47,084 nucleotides of DNA from a bacterium endosymbiont of Bathymodiolus sp. 5 South (GTDB taxonomy: Bacteria > Pseudomonadota > Gammaproteobacteria > PS1 > Pseudothioglobaceae): positions 1-47,084 of the forward strand of contig NZ_FQTR01000003.1 in NCBI RefSeq assembly GCF_900128535.1, read 5' to 3'. A program made the translations under genes and the position numbers. Of this stretch, positions 8,389 to 17,557 are shown piece after piece. The first letter of the stretch is position 1; every line of letters begins with the position of its first letter. The notes beneath the pieces are model-generated. The model worked only from the letters and a program-made list of their open reading frames with translations, was not told the origin of the DNA and did not search any database.

Positions 8389-11300
8389 AATAGTCTTTAT
8401 AAATAGTGCATCTGTAAAATACGCAGAGATTGGATTAGATGGAAATGTGCATCTAATTGGAACGCAAGGTGTAGGAAAAAGTACATTACTTAGAGCGATA
8501 TTATTTTTTTATAATGCGAATAAATCTAAATTAGGTATTTCAAGAGAGAAAAAACGTTTTGATGAATATTATTTTGAATATCAAAACTCATACATCATTT
8601 ATGAAATCGTGAAAGATAATATTCCATTTTGTGTTTTGGCTTACAAGGTAAATGGAAAGGCTGCTTTCAGATTTTTTAATTCTGAATACCAAAAAAAATT
8701 CTTTATTGATGAAAATAGCAGGGCTTTCGAAAATTGGGAAAAGACTCGTGACGCCTTGGGTAAAGCTATTTACTATACAAAAATAATATCAAACTACGAA
8801 GAATATAGAAAGATTATTTATGGTGATAATAAAGGGCTGAAATCTGAATTTCGTAAATACGCTTTGATTGAAAGCAAACAATACCAAAACATACCAAGAA
8901 CAATTCAAAATGTATTGTTAAATTCAAATTTAGAGGCTAAGTTTATAAAAGATACTATTATAAATTCTATTAGTGAAGATGAATTTACAATAGATGTGTC
9001 TAATTATTCAAAGAACCATCTTAGGGATTTTGAAACACAAATAAAGGATATTAGAATTTGGTTTAAGAAAAACAAAAAAGGTGAAATAGTTGTAAGAAAT
9101 CAAGCAGATAAAATTATTGATAATTATAGAATACTGAATTTCTTAAAAAAAGAAAAGAAAGGGTTGGCTATTAATTTATCCAGCAGAATAAATTATATAG
9201 AAAGAGAAAAGTCTCAATTATCTACAAATCACTCTATTGAAAACAGCAAGTTAGAAGAGTTATTTCAAAAGAAAGAAAACCTAAAGGGAATCCATTTAAA
9301 AAGAGAGCAAAAGCTTATTTCCAAGATAGATTATATTAACAAGAAACTGACGGAAGCAGAAAACAAGCAAACTGAATTTGAGAGTCAAAACATAAAACTA
9401 TTAATTGAAAAAGTTGCTAAAAAAGAAAGCTTAATAAATAAACAATCAGCCAAAATAGATGAGAAAAATCTTCTCACTTCGCAGTTTGCTGAAATTAGCC
9501 AAAAATATAAGGCTCTAATAACACAAACTAAAAACCAAGAGAAAGAATTCGCTAATGAAAGAAATGCAGAAATCAATCGTTATGAAAGTGAATTTGGAGA
9601 CAGGAAATCTGAGATTTTTGAAAGCTACAATAAGTCAATACAAGAAATTAGGAAGGCAAATCAAGAGCTAGAAGAAAAGGCAAATAATGAAATTGATTCC
9701 TTTATTGACAAAGAAAATAGCTTTAAAAGAGATAAGGCTGAATTGAAACATAAAACATTTTACGATGCTGAGATAAAGGGTTGTGAAGATGAAAAAACGC
9801 AACTCAATAGTAAAATACAAAAATCAAATACCTTAATTCTCAATTCAAATAACGAAAAAAAATTTTTAGGTAAAAAATTGGAATTTGAAGAAAAAGAAAT
9901 TGTAGATAATGCTGAATCAAAAGTTGAAAATGAGCAAATAAATCAAAAAAAGCATTCAACTGAGATAGGGGATATTGAAACAAAAATTAGACAAAGCAAG
10001 TCTTCTCTTTATGGTTGGTTAAATGACAATGTTCCTAATTGGGAAGGTACAATAGGAAAAGTAATTGATGAAAAGTATGTATTGTTTAATACCGAATTAA
10101 GTCCAAAACTTATAGATAACAATACAGCTTCAATTTTCGGTTTAGAAATAAATTTAAATGCCTTAGATAACCGTATTAAAACTGTTAAAGAATATAACCA
10201 AGAAATTGAACTGTTAAAAGCTAAAGTAACTGAAATTCAGAAGTCAATCGCACTAATTAATGGCTCTAAAGAGAGCAGTTTGAAAAATCTAAATGTAAAA
10301 TTTAGAAAAAAACTAAACACTCTAAAAGAAGTTATTTCTACAAATGAATATGTCGTATCTCAAAGTGAACAACATTTAAAAAATAATAAAATCAAATTAG
10401 ATGAGTGGATATTAAAGTCAACATCTGAAAAAGCAGTTGTTTTAAGTAAAATTGAAGAAGATTTAGAGGGTCTTTCAATTCAAAAAGCCAAAGCTAAAGA
10501 GAATTTAGAAAACATTATAAAGGGGGGTGATCGTGAAATAAGCAAAAAAGAGAAAGAAAAGGCAGTAGAAATAAATAATGTTGAGCTTGCAAAAGATGAA
10601 GCCATCAAGACTATTAGCGCCTCAACAACTGAAAATAAAGTTAATGCAGATAAGCGTATAAAAGAATTGAAAAATCAGCAAGATTTGGAGTTAAACAATA
10701 AAGGAGTAGATACAGAAAGATTAAAAATTATTGAAGATTGTTTAACTGAAATTACTGAAGATTTATCTTTTATAAGGAGTAATGAGCGGACAGTTTTTGA
10801 TTACGAAAAAGATAAAAGAGAGCTTTTTGATAAAGTACCCGAATTGAGAGCTGATAAAACTACAAACAGGAAAAAGCAAAATACTCTAAAAAAAGAACAA
10901 AGAATAGAGCAAGAAAAATTTGATAAAAAATACAATCAACAAGATGATATTGTTCAAGCAATACAAACTAAAATTGATGAATTCAATAAAGATGTAGAAA
11001 CATTTAATCAATTTAAAACATCTGATACTTTTTTGTCTATCCAAAATGACTTTTTAAATAAAATTAATGAAAATAATCGTTCTAAAGCTGCTATTTTAAT
11101 TATTGAAGAGCTAAATGATAGACATTATAAGAGTATTAACAAGTTTAACGACTTACAACAATCTGTTAATTCTTTTATTAGTAATTTCAATGAACAGAAT
11201 ATTTTCAGATTTAAAGTTAAATTAAACAAGGATTCTGATTTTATAAATTTTGCCATTGACCTTAAAGAATTTATTGAAGAAGGCAAAATCAATCAATTCG

Positions 11301-12070
11301 AAAAAAGAGTAAACGAACGATTTTCACATATTATTCAGCAAATTGGAAATGAAACAACCGACCTTATTTCTAAAGAAGCTGAAATTGAAAAAATAATCAA
11401 AAAAATTAATAATGACTTCATAAGCAAAAACTTTGTAGAAGCCATTAAAGAGATGGAAATGAGAACTCAAAAAAGTTCAAATCCAGTTGTAAAACTGTTA
11501 ATTAAAATTAAAGAGTTTAACGATGAAAATAGTTTGATATTGGGTGAGAATAATCTTTTCACATCACCAGAGACAGAAAATAAAAATCATAAGGCGGTTG
11601 AATTATTAAAACAATTGGTTAAAGAATTAGAGAAGTATAAAAATTCAGTTCTTACACTGTCAGAATCATTTGATTTACAATTTAGAATTGTTGAAAATGA
11701 TAATGACTCTGGCTGGGTAGAAAAATTATCTAATGTTGGAAGTGAGGGCACTGATGTCCTAGTGAAAGCAATGATTAATATTCTACTTTTAAATGTGTTT
11801 AAAGATAATGCCTCTAAGAAATTTAAAGATTTTAAACTGCATTGCATGATGGATGAAATTGGTCGTTTACACCCAAACAATATAAAAGGAATTTTAAGAT
11901 TTGCAAACGATAGAAATATACTCCTTATTAACGGCTCACCAACAAGTCAAAATGCTATAGATTATCGCTATACTTACAAATTATCTAAGGAACAATCAAA
12001 AACAGATAATAAAAAGTATATAACAAGAATTAAACGTTTAGTAAAAGTAAATACCAGGGTTTTTAATTGA
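8372..12070 (+). CDS. jetC: JetC-like SMC/MukB-type ATPase of a Wadjet-type complex
   Basis: A ~1232-aa SMC-like ATPase. Walker A is GTQGVGKST at 30-38 (counting from the ATG at 8372). The middle ~700 residues are nearly all charged heptad coiled coil, broken by a hinge-like section around 540-620 (LYGWLNDNVPNWEGTIGKV), as in MukB/JetC. The C-terminal head has NVGSEGTDVLVKAM (1121-1134), where the ABC signature belongs, and Walker B LHCMMDEIGRLH with D1161/E1162. The signature reads GSEG rather than a classic SGGE. In Wadjet, JetC dimers extrude plasmid DNA and present it to JetD for cleavage. ATG 8372 is preferred to the in-frame TTG at 8366. The gene is strongly AT-rich (12 G+C in bases 8521-8580). 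Confidence 0.78.
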   Translation: MRYLNKIVFINSASVKYAEIGLDGNVHLIGTQGVGKSTLLRAILFFYNANKSKLGISREKKRFDEYYFEYQNSYIIYEIVKDNIPFCVLAYKVNGKAAFRFFNSEYQKKFFIDENSRAFENWEKTRDALGKAIYYTKIISNYEEYRKIIYGDNKGLKSEFRKYALIESKQYQNIPRTIQNVLLNSNLEAKFIKDTIINSISEDEFTIDVSNYSKNHLRDFETQIKDIRIWFKKNKKGEIVVRNQADKIIDNYRILNFLKKEKKGLAINLSSRINYIEREKSQLSTNHSIENSKLEELFQKKENLKGIHLKREQKLISKIDYINKKLTEAENKQTEFESQNIKLLIEKVAKKESLINKQSAKIDEKNLLTSQFAEISQKYKALITQTKNQEKEFANERNAEINRYESEFGDRKSEIFESYNKSIQEIRKANQELEEKANNEIDSFIDKENSFKRDKAELKHKTFYDAEIKGCEDEKTQLNSKIQKSNTLILNSNNEKKFLGKKLEFEEKEIVDNAESKVENEQINQKKHSTEIGDIETKIRQSKSSLYGWLNDNVPNWEGTIGKVIDEKYVLFNTELSPKLIDNNTASIFGLEINLNALDNRIKTVKEYNQEIELLKAKVTEIQKSIALINGSKESSLKNLNVKFRKKLNTLKEVISTNEYVVSQSEQHLKNNKIKLDEWILKSTSEKAVVLSKIEEDLEGLSIQKAKAKENLENIIKGGDREISKKEKEKAVEINNVELAKDEAIKTISASTTENKVNADKRIKELKNQQDLELNNKGVDTERLKIIEDCLTEITEDLSFIRSNERTVFDYEKDKRELFDKVPELRADKTTNRKKQNTLKKEQRIEQEKFDKKYNQQDDIVQAIQTKIDEFNKDVETFNQFKTSDTFLSIQNDFLNKINENNRSKAAILIIEELNDRHYKSINKFNDLQQSVNSFISNFNEQNIFRFKVKLNKDSDFINFAIDLKEFIEEGKINQFEKRVNERFSHIIQQIGNETTDLISKEAEIEKIIKKINNDFISKNFVEAIKEMEMRTQKSSNPVVKLLIKIKEFNDENSLILGENNLFTSPETENKNHKAVELLKQLVKELEKYKNSVLTLSESFDLQFRIVENDNDSGWVEKLSNVGSEGTDVLVKAMINILLLNVFKDNASKKFKDFKLHCMMDEIGRLHPNNIKGILRFANDRNILLINGSPTSQNAIDYRYTYKLSKEQSKTDNKKYITRIKRLVKVNTRVFN

Positions 12071-12924
12071 TGCGACTAACTCTTAAAATAGGAAAAGTTC
12101 TAATTAAATTATTGAGTGGATATACTGTAACTTTTAGCTCTGCTAAGAGTGCGTTAATTAACGAATTGATCTCTGAAAATATTTTATGTCAAAAAGGAAA
12201 ACATCATAAATCTATACAACTTAGAGATAAAGAGGCGTTAAAGATTTATCTTTCAAATCAATTGCAAATTAATGATTTAGAGGGCTATATTCATGCATTA
12301 GAAAACAAAGATGCAAGTCGTTCTGAATTCGTAAAAATTGCAAGAGACTCAAAAAAATCAAAAGAAAGGGCTTTTAAGGGTTTTTTAGTAAATAGTTATA
12401 GTCCCATTAAAGCGGAATTAAACAGTCAAAAACTAGTCATCAACCCAGTAGAAGGAAGTTTTATTTTTTTTTATGATTTTGATACCTTTAAAATAAGTAA
12501 AGATATTACTATTGTTGGTGTCGAAAATTCAAGAAATTTTAGACATATTGAGGAGCAAAAATATTTGTTTAAAGACATAAGCCCACTTTTTATATCTCGC
12601 TATCCTCAAAATCAAAACAAAGATTTTATTAAGTGGATGAAATCAGTTCCAAATGATTATATTCATTTTGGTGATTTTGATATTTCAGGTATTGGGATTT
12701 ATTTAAATGAATATAAAAAACATTTATTTAGTAAAGCGAAATTTTTTATTCCTAAAGGCATTGAATATACAATTAAAAACAATGGAAGCAGAGAGAGATA
12801 TGATAATCAAAAAGCTAATTTTGATAAAAATAAAATAAAAGAGAGGCAATTGCTAGCGCTTGTTAATATAATTAACACAGAAAAGAAAGGTTTAGACCAA
12901 GAGTATTATATTGAAAATTTATGA
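12070..12924 (+). CDS. jetD: JetD-like Toprim nuclease of a Wadjet-type complex
   Basis: Proposed nuclease that cuts DNA loaded by the SMC complex. The C-terminal half is a Toprim fold: the catalytic Glu in TIVGVENSRNF (E152) and the acidic pair in YIHFGDFDISGIGI (D202, D204), in the spacing seen in JetD and topoisomerase VI A-like proteins. The N-terminal half contains a winged-helix-like stretch (SSAKSALINELISENILCQ). At 284 aa it is about 100 residues shorter than typical JetD. The ATG at 12070 overlaps the jetC stop (TGATG), and the stop overlaps the hisC start (ATGA), so it is likely translationally coupled on both sides. Confidence 0.75.
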   Translation: MRLTLKIGKVLIKLLSGYTVTFSSAKSALINELISENILCQKGKHHKSIQLRDKEALKIYLSNQLQINDLEGYIHALENKDASRSEFVKIARDSKKSKERAFKGFLVNSYSPIKAELNSQKLVINPVEGSFIFFYDFDTFKISKDITIVGVENSRNFRHIEEQKYLFKDISPLFISRYPQNQNKDFIKWMKSVPNDYIHFGDFDISGIGIYLNEYKKHLFSKAKFFIPKGIEYTIKNNGSRERYDNQKANFDKNKIKERQLLALVNIINTEKKGLDQEYYIENL

Positions 12925-14000
12925 AAAAAAATAGCATGCATATTTGTGAGTCTATACTTTCCCTGAAGGTATATCAGGGAGGTAAACCTATTAGCGAGCT
13001 ACAACGCGAGTTGGGCTTGGATGAAGTTGTGAAACTCGCCAGTAATGAAAATCCCTTGCCTGTTAGTAATAAAGTGCGCATGGCAATTGAGCAAGCCATC
13101 ACTGAAGTAGGGCGCTATCCTGATGGCAATGGCTTTGAACTCAAGCAATCAATAGCTAAGTATTTGTCGATATCTAGCGAGCACATTACATTGGGCAATG
13201 GTTCTAACGATATTTTGGAGTTATTGGCTAGAATAAGTCTGTGTCATGCGAGTGATGAGGTGATTTTTTCGCAATATGCTTTTGTGGTTTACCCTTTGGT
13301 TACTAAAGCATTGGGTGCTAAAGCAGTCATCACTCCTGCAAATGACTTTGGTCATGACTTGGATGCGATGCTCTTGGCGATTACCAATAAGACTAAACTA
13401 ATTTTTATTGCCAATCCTAATAATCCGACGGGTACCTTATTGGAAGACGCCGCGGTTTATGCATTTTTGTCAAAAGTGCCAGGTTCAGTCATGGTGGTAT
13501 TAGACCAAGCGTATGTTGAGTATTTAGATATTAATGATATTACTATTGGCTGGCTGCAAGCGTTTGATAATTTAGTGATTACGCGTACTTTTTCTAAGGC
13601 GTATGGCTTGGCAGCTTTGCGGGTGGGGTATTCCCTTTCAAGTGGCGAGATTGCTGATTATTTAAATCGCATTCGTCAGCCTTTTAATGTTAATCAGATT
13701 GCACAAAGTGCAGCAATTGCTGCTTTGGCAGATGAAAATTTTTTGCAAGAATCTATTGTCTCTAATAGGCAAGGACTGTTGCAACTTAGCAATGAATTTG
13801 AGGCGTTAGGTTTATCCTATATTCCATCATCAGCAAACTTTATTGCTGTGAAAGTGGATAAGCCAAATATGGTTTATCAAGCTTTATTGAAAAAAGGCTT
13901 TATTGTGCGTCCTGTGGAAATGGAAGGTTATTTAAGAGTTTCTGTTGGCACAAAAAACGAGAATAAAAAATTCCTTATTGCGTTAAAATCTATCTTATGA
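12921..14000 (+). CDS. hisC: Histidinol-phosphate aminotransferase
   Basis: PLP enzyme that aminates imidazole-acetol phosphate in histidine synthesis; enzymes in this operon position often also transaminate aromatic keto acids. The PLP lysine is K226 in TRTFSKAYGLAALR; NPNNPTG (165-171) and the N-terminal ICESILSLKVYQGGKPISELQ are diagnostic. At 359 aa it is full length. The ATG at 12921 overlaps the jetD stop; an alternative ATG lies at 12936. No Shine-Dalgarno precedes either, so translation may depend on coupling to jetD. GC content returns here to the host level (24 of 60 bases at 13021-13080). Confidence 0.95.
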   Translation: MKKNSMHICESILSLKVYQGGKPISELQRELGLDEVVKLASNENPLPVSNKVRMAIEQAITEVGRYPDGNGFELKQSIAKYLSISSEHITLGNGSNDILELLARISLCHASDEVIFSQYAFVVYPLVTKALGAKAVITPANDFGHDLDAMLLAITNKTKLIFIANPNNPTGTLLEDAAVYAFLSKVPGSVMVVLDQAYVEYLDINDITIGWLQAFDNLVITRTFSKAYGLAALRVGYSLSSGEIADYLNRIRQPFNVNQIAQSAAIAALADENFLQESIVSNRQGLLQLSNEFEALGLSYIPSSANFIAVKVDKPNMVYQALLKKGFIVRPVEMEGYLRVSVGTKNENKKFLIALKSIL

Positions 14001-14845
14001 ATAAGATTTGTATCATCGGTGTTGGATTGATTGGTGGCTCATTTGCCTTAGGCCTAAAAAACACACGAAAAATTGAAATTGCCGGCTTTGGCAGAAATGA
14101 GGCGCATTTACAACAAGCGCAAAAACTGGGTGCAATTGATACCTATAGTTTGGATATTGCACGGGCATTATCTGGGGCAGAATTGGTGCTCATTGCGACA
14201 CCAGTCAACAGTTTTAAAAATATTCTTGAACTTATTAAGCCACACATTAATGATCGTATTATTATCTGTGATGTTGGCAGCACCAAAGGCAGCGTGATTG
14301 CGATTGCTAAAGAAGTATTTGGCGCCATGCCACCTAGGTTTATTCCAGCACACCCCATTGCGGGTAAAGAGCAAAATGGTGTAGTGGCAGCAGAGGGCAG
14401 TTTGTTTAACAATAAACGCGTTATTCTCACACCAACGGATAATGCCGACACACAAGCAATTGAGTATGTGAGTGAATGTTGGCAAGCGCTGGGTGCAAAG
14501 GTGGAGATTATGAATGACAAAATACACGATGATTTATTGGCAATGACCTCGCATTTACCACATATGTTGGCATTTTCATTGATGGATTATTTAATTCAGA
14601 GTCATTCAAATGCGCTTGATTATGCTGCAGGTGGGTTTAAAGATTTCTCTCGTATTGCCTCAAGCGATGCGACAATGTGGCGTGATATTTGTATCAACAA
14701 CCCTAATGAAATTGTTAAGCATATTGCAGGCTTTCAACAAAGCCTAGATAAACTCTCAAATTTGATTAAAGAGGGCAAAGCAAAAGAGATAAAGCAATTG
14801 TTTATTAATGCTAAAACTGCAAGGGATGATTGGTTAAATGAGTAA
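13997..14845 (+). CDS. tyrA: Prephenate (or arogenate) dehydrogenase
   Basis: Oxidative decarboxylation of prephenate (or arogenate) toward tyrosine. The N-terminal Rossmann motif is GVGLIGGS (residues 7-14), followed by PVNSF and CDVGSTKG; HPIAGKEQNG and the active-site segment MTSHLPHMLAFSL fit the TyrA family. At 282 aa it is a monofunctional TyrA without fused mutase or ACT domain. It overlaps hisC by 4 bases and aroA by 8. Substrate choice between prephenate and arogenate cannot be read from the sequence. Confidence 0.94.
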   Translation: MNKICIIGVGLIGGSFALGLKNTRKIEIAGFGRNEAHLQQAQKLGAIDTYSLDIARALSGAELVLIATPVNSFKNILELIKPHINDRIIICDVGSTKGSVIAIAKEVFGAMPPRFIPAHPIAGKEQNGVVAAEGSLFNNKRVILTPTDNADTQAIEYVSECWQALGAKVEIMNDKIHDDLLAMTSHLPHMLAFSLMDYLIQSHSNALDYAAGGFKDFSRIASSDATMWRDICINNPNEIVKHIAGFQQSLDKLSNLIKEGKAKEIKQLFINAKTARDDWLNE

Positions 14846-16139
14846 ATTTATCATTCAACCTGCCAAGAAATTATTAGGCAAGCTCAAAGTACCAGGGGAT
14901 AAGTCTATCTCACATCGTAGTATTATGCTTGGCTCATTGGCAAAGGGTATAACAGAAGTCAGTGGTTTCCTACAAGGAGAAGACGCCCTAGCCACGCTTA
15001 AGGCTTTTCAAAAAATGGGTGTCAAGATTGAACGAGACGTCGACAAAGTAGTGATTCATGGTGTTGGGCTACATGGACTTAAGCAGCCTGATTCAGCGCT
15101 TGATTTGGGCAATTCTGGTACTTCTATGCGCCTGATGTCAGGTATTTTAGCGGCTCAAAATTTTGACGCTGAGTTGGTAGGGGATGAATCCTTATCCAGG
15201 CGTCCGATGGGCAGGGTGATTGATCCATTAACAAAAATGGGTGCAGTGATTGAAAGTAATAACGGTAAACCTCCATTAAAGATTAAAGGTGCGCAGTTGC
15301 TTAAAGGTATTGATTACGATTTGCCAGTAGCATCAGCACAGGTAAAATCTTGCGTATTGTTGGCTGGTTTATATGCACAGGGCAAGACTTGTGTGAGTGA
15401 GCCAGAAACCACGCGTGACCATACTGAACGAATGCTTAAAGGTTTGGGGTATGCTGTAAAGGTAGAGGGTCATAAAATGTGCCTAAGTGGCGGTGGAGCG
15501 TTAACTGCGACGAAAATCCAAGTACCCAGTGATATATCTTCCGCTACATTTTTTATGGTGGCAGCTGCTATTGCCCCACAATCAGACCTCACACTAGAAG
15601 GTGTTAATATTAATCCAACACGCATAGGTGTGATCGATATTTTGCAGTTAATGGGTGCCAGTCTTAGTTTGTCAAATAAACGAGAAATTGGCGGTGAATT
15701 GTTGGCTGATATCCGCGTTCAATCATCACAGTTAAAAGGCATTCATATTCCAGTAGAATTAGTACCTCTTGCTATTGATGAATTTCCAGCGATATTTATT
15801 GCAGCAAGCTGTGCACAGGGTGAGACGGTTTTAACGGGTGCAAAAGAATTACGAGTGAAAGAGAGCGACCGTATTCAAGTCATGGCAGATGGTTTGGATA
15901 TGCTTGGTATTGAAAATGAAGTGTTAGAAGAGGGTATTAAAATTCAAGGCGGTACTTTTCAGCAACCAAAGGGTATGATTGAATCACACCACGACCACCG
16001 TATTTCAATGTCTTTTGCTGTAGCATCACTTAGATGTGAGCATGCCATTGAAATCAACGATGTGGACAATGTCAAAACCTCATTTCCAAATTTTGTTGAA
16101 TTGGCAAATTCTATCGGTATGAATATTGTAGAAATTTAA
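14838..16139 (+). CDS. aroA: 3-phosphoshikimate 1-carboxyvinyltransferase (EPSP synthase)
   Basis: Joins shikimate-3-phosphate and PEP to give EPSP, the penultimate step to chorismate. Signatures are KVPGDKSISHRSIMLGSLA near the N-terminus, LGNSGTSMRLMSGIL, and RVKESDRIQVMADGL with EFPAIFIAA in the second half. The 433-aa length is full. The active-site loop reads LGNSGTS, the form found in class II-like enzymes, where class I has LGNAGTA. It is the last gene of the ser-phe-tyr-aro operon and is followed by a strong hairpin terminator. Confidence 0.95.
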   Translation: MSKFIIQPAKKLLGKLKVPGDKSISHRSIMLGSLAKGITEVSGFLQGEDALATLKAFQKMGVKIERDVDKVVIHGVGLHGLKQPDSALDLGNSGTSMRLMSGILAAQNFDAELVGDESLSRRPMGRVIDPLTKMGAVIESNNGKPPLKIKGAQLLKGIDYDLPVASAQVKSCVLLAGLYAQGKTCVSEPETTRDHTERMLKGLGYAVKVEGHKMCLSGGGALTATKIQVPSDISSATFFMVAAAIAPQSDLTLEGVNINPTRIGVIDILQLMGASLSLSNKREIGGELLADIRVQSSQLKGIHIPVELVPLAIDEFPAIFIAASCAQGETVLTGAKELRVKESDRIQVMADGLDMLGIENEVLEEGIKIQGGTFQQPKGMIESHHDHRISMSFAVASLRCEHAIEINDVDNVKTSFPNFVELANSIGMNIVEI

Positions 16140-16152
16140 AATGATAAATAAT

Positions 16153-16179
16153 AAAAAAGCGCTCAATGAGCGCTTTTTT
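16153..16179. terminator. Bidirectional rho-independent terminator between aroA and the dsrC-like gene
   Basis: A perfect 12-bp inverted repeat, AAAAAAGCGCTC-AAT-GAGCGCTTTTTT, with a 3-base loop. The A and T runs flanking the GC core give a U-tract in either direction, so it can end aroA transcription (rightward) and that of the convergent dsrC-like gene (leftward). Confidence 0.9.
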
Positions 16180-16195
16180 ATTGAAAATTTTAAAT

Positions 16196-16522
16196 TTAGT
16201 AGCCGCCTTTGCGCTTAGTTTCAGGTAGCCCTGCAATTTTCCCTGCTTGTTTAGCGGGGCCTTTTGGGAAGAGTGTGTAAAGTTCTTTGGTGGTTAGTTT
16301 ACCTTCCCAGTCGCCTTTCAAACCTTTAACCATATTGCGCTCATTAGGCTGGTTGGCGTTGTTATTAATGTATTCATCACGCAAGAAGTTGATGAGTTTA
16401 AGACTTTCATCTGTTAAATTAACCCCTTCTTCTTCTGCAAGTTCTGCAGCGATACTCTCGTCCCATTGGTTGAGGTCAACTAAGTAACCATGTCCGTCTC
16501 TTTCTAAATCTGCTAATGCCAT
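16196..16522 (-). CDS. DsrC/TusE-family protein without cysteines
   Basis: Small 108-aa protein of the DsrC/TusE sulfur-relay fold: N-terminal DGHGYLVDLNQWDESIAAELA and C-terminal LFPKGPAKQAGKIAGLP are classic. Genuine DsrC carries sulfur on a penultimate C-terminal Cys, with a second Cys about ten residues before. Here the tail is GLPETKRKGGY and the protein has no Cys at all, so it cannot act as a persulfide or trisulfide carrier. Cys-less DsrC homologues are known in sulfur oxidisers and sulfate reducers and have been proposed to be regulatory. The start is ATG 16522 behind GGAG (16529-16532); an upstream in-frame TTG at 16534 is less likely. It converges on aroA. Confidence 0.9.
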   Translation of the reverse strand: MALADLERDGHGYLVDLNQWDESIAAELAEEEGVNLTDESLKLINFLRDEYINNNANQPNERNMVKGLKGDWEGKLTTKELYTLFPKGPAKQAGKIAGLPETKRKGGY

Positions 16523-16590
16523 CTTGTTCTCCAAAACAATAAAAGAAATTATTATATAATAAACAACTTTATCTTTTCCTTATTTTTTAT

Positions 16591-17514
16591 ATGACTATTG
16601 AAAACGCATCATCATTCCTTGCTTGGGATGTTTCTTCTTACTTAGCAGTATTTCTGGTTTTGGCATTTATTATCGTGCTTGCTGATCATTTTTTTATGGG
16701 CGAGGCAGAGGCAGAAGTGAACACACACTCAGAGAAAAAATCTTTGCTGAGTAAATGGCTGTACTTTGCCTGTTTTTTGAAGTTTAATAAAGCAGAAAAA
16801 TATGCGCATCGCTCTAAAATTGTGCAATTAGCAGCAGAGTTTTATCCGGTATTGTTGCTGGTTTTTTTACTGAGAGGTTTTATAGTAGAGCCTTTTAGGA
16901 TCCCGTCTAACTCAATGATGCCAACATTTCTAACTTATGATTTTTTATTAGTGGATAAAATTTCTTATGGCATTCACTTGCCAGTGTTAAACACTGAGTT
17001 GGTGGATATTGGTGACCCACAGCGTGGTGATGTCGTGGTGTTTAGGTACCCTAATTATGAGCGGGGTAAAGCTTACAAAGGTGCAGATTTTATCAAGCGT
17101 GTGATTGGACTCCCAGGTGATAGGATTGAATACATTAAAGACAGACTTACGGTAAATGGCAGAGTGATTGAACGCCAAAAAATCGGCACCTATACAGGGT
17201 TTGAGAAAGGTATTGAAATGACGGGACATGGGCGTTATCGTGAGTTGCTAGATAACAATCCACACGATATTTTGTTACGGCCTTATGTTAGTTCTCGTAG
17301 TGTGAGAATCACTGTCCCTGAAGGGCATTATTTTGTTATGGGTGATAACCGAAATCACAGTAGTGACAGTCGCTTCTGGGGTTTTGTCCCTGAGGAGTAT
17401 ATTATCGGTAGAGCCTTTTATATTTGGGCACATGGTGATATTGGTGGGTTATTTTCCAATCCTATCAAAGCATTGAAAACTTTCACCTTTAGCCGTAATG
17501 GCGTCATTGATTAA
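16591..17514 (+). CDS. lepB: Signal peptidase I
   Basis: Membrane serine protease that removes signal peptides from exported proteins. Two N-terminal hydrophobic segments are visible (~17-35 and ~84-97). The catalytic Ser is S108 in IPSNSMMPTF and the general-base Lys is K169 in DFIKRVIGLPGD. The C-terminal box MGDNRNHSSDSRFWG is the family's GDN.xxSxDSR motif. At 307 aa it is a full proteobacterial LepB. It usually follows lepA and precedes rnc; here lepA is 15 kb away and rnc 9 kb away, so the ancestral order has been broken. Confidence 0.95.
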   Translation: MTIENASSFLAWDVSSYLAVFLVLAFIIVLADHFFMGEAEAEVNTHSEKKSLLSKWLYFACFLKFNKAEKYAHRSKIVQLAAEFYPVLLLVFLLRGFIVEPFRIPSNSMMPTFLTYDFLLVDKISYGIHLPVLNTELVDIGDPQRGDVVVFRYPNYERGKAYKGADFIKRVIGLPGDRIEYIKDRLTVNGRVIERQKIGTYTGFEKGIEMTGHGRYRELLDNNPHDILLRPYVSSRSVRITVPEGHYFVMGDNRNHSSDSRFWGFVPEEYIIGRAFYIWAHGDIGGLFSNPIKALKTFTFSRNGVID

Positions 17515-17557
17515 AAGCGCTTAGCTGTATTGCTCTTGCTAGAAAGGAAATAAAAAA

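Noticed and set aside
14143-14527. Two overlapping ~120-codon frames opposite tyrA
   Set aside because: Antisense shadows of a well-supported gene with clear motifs.
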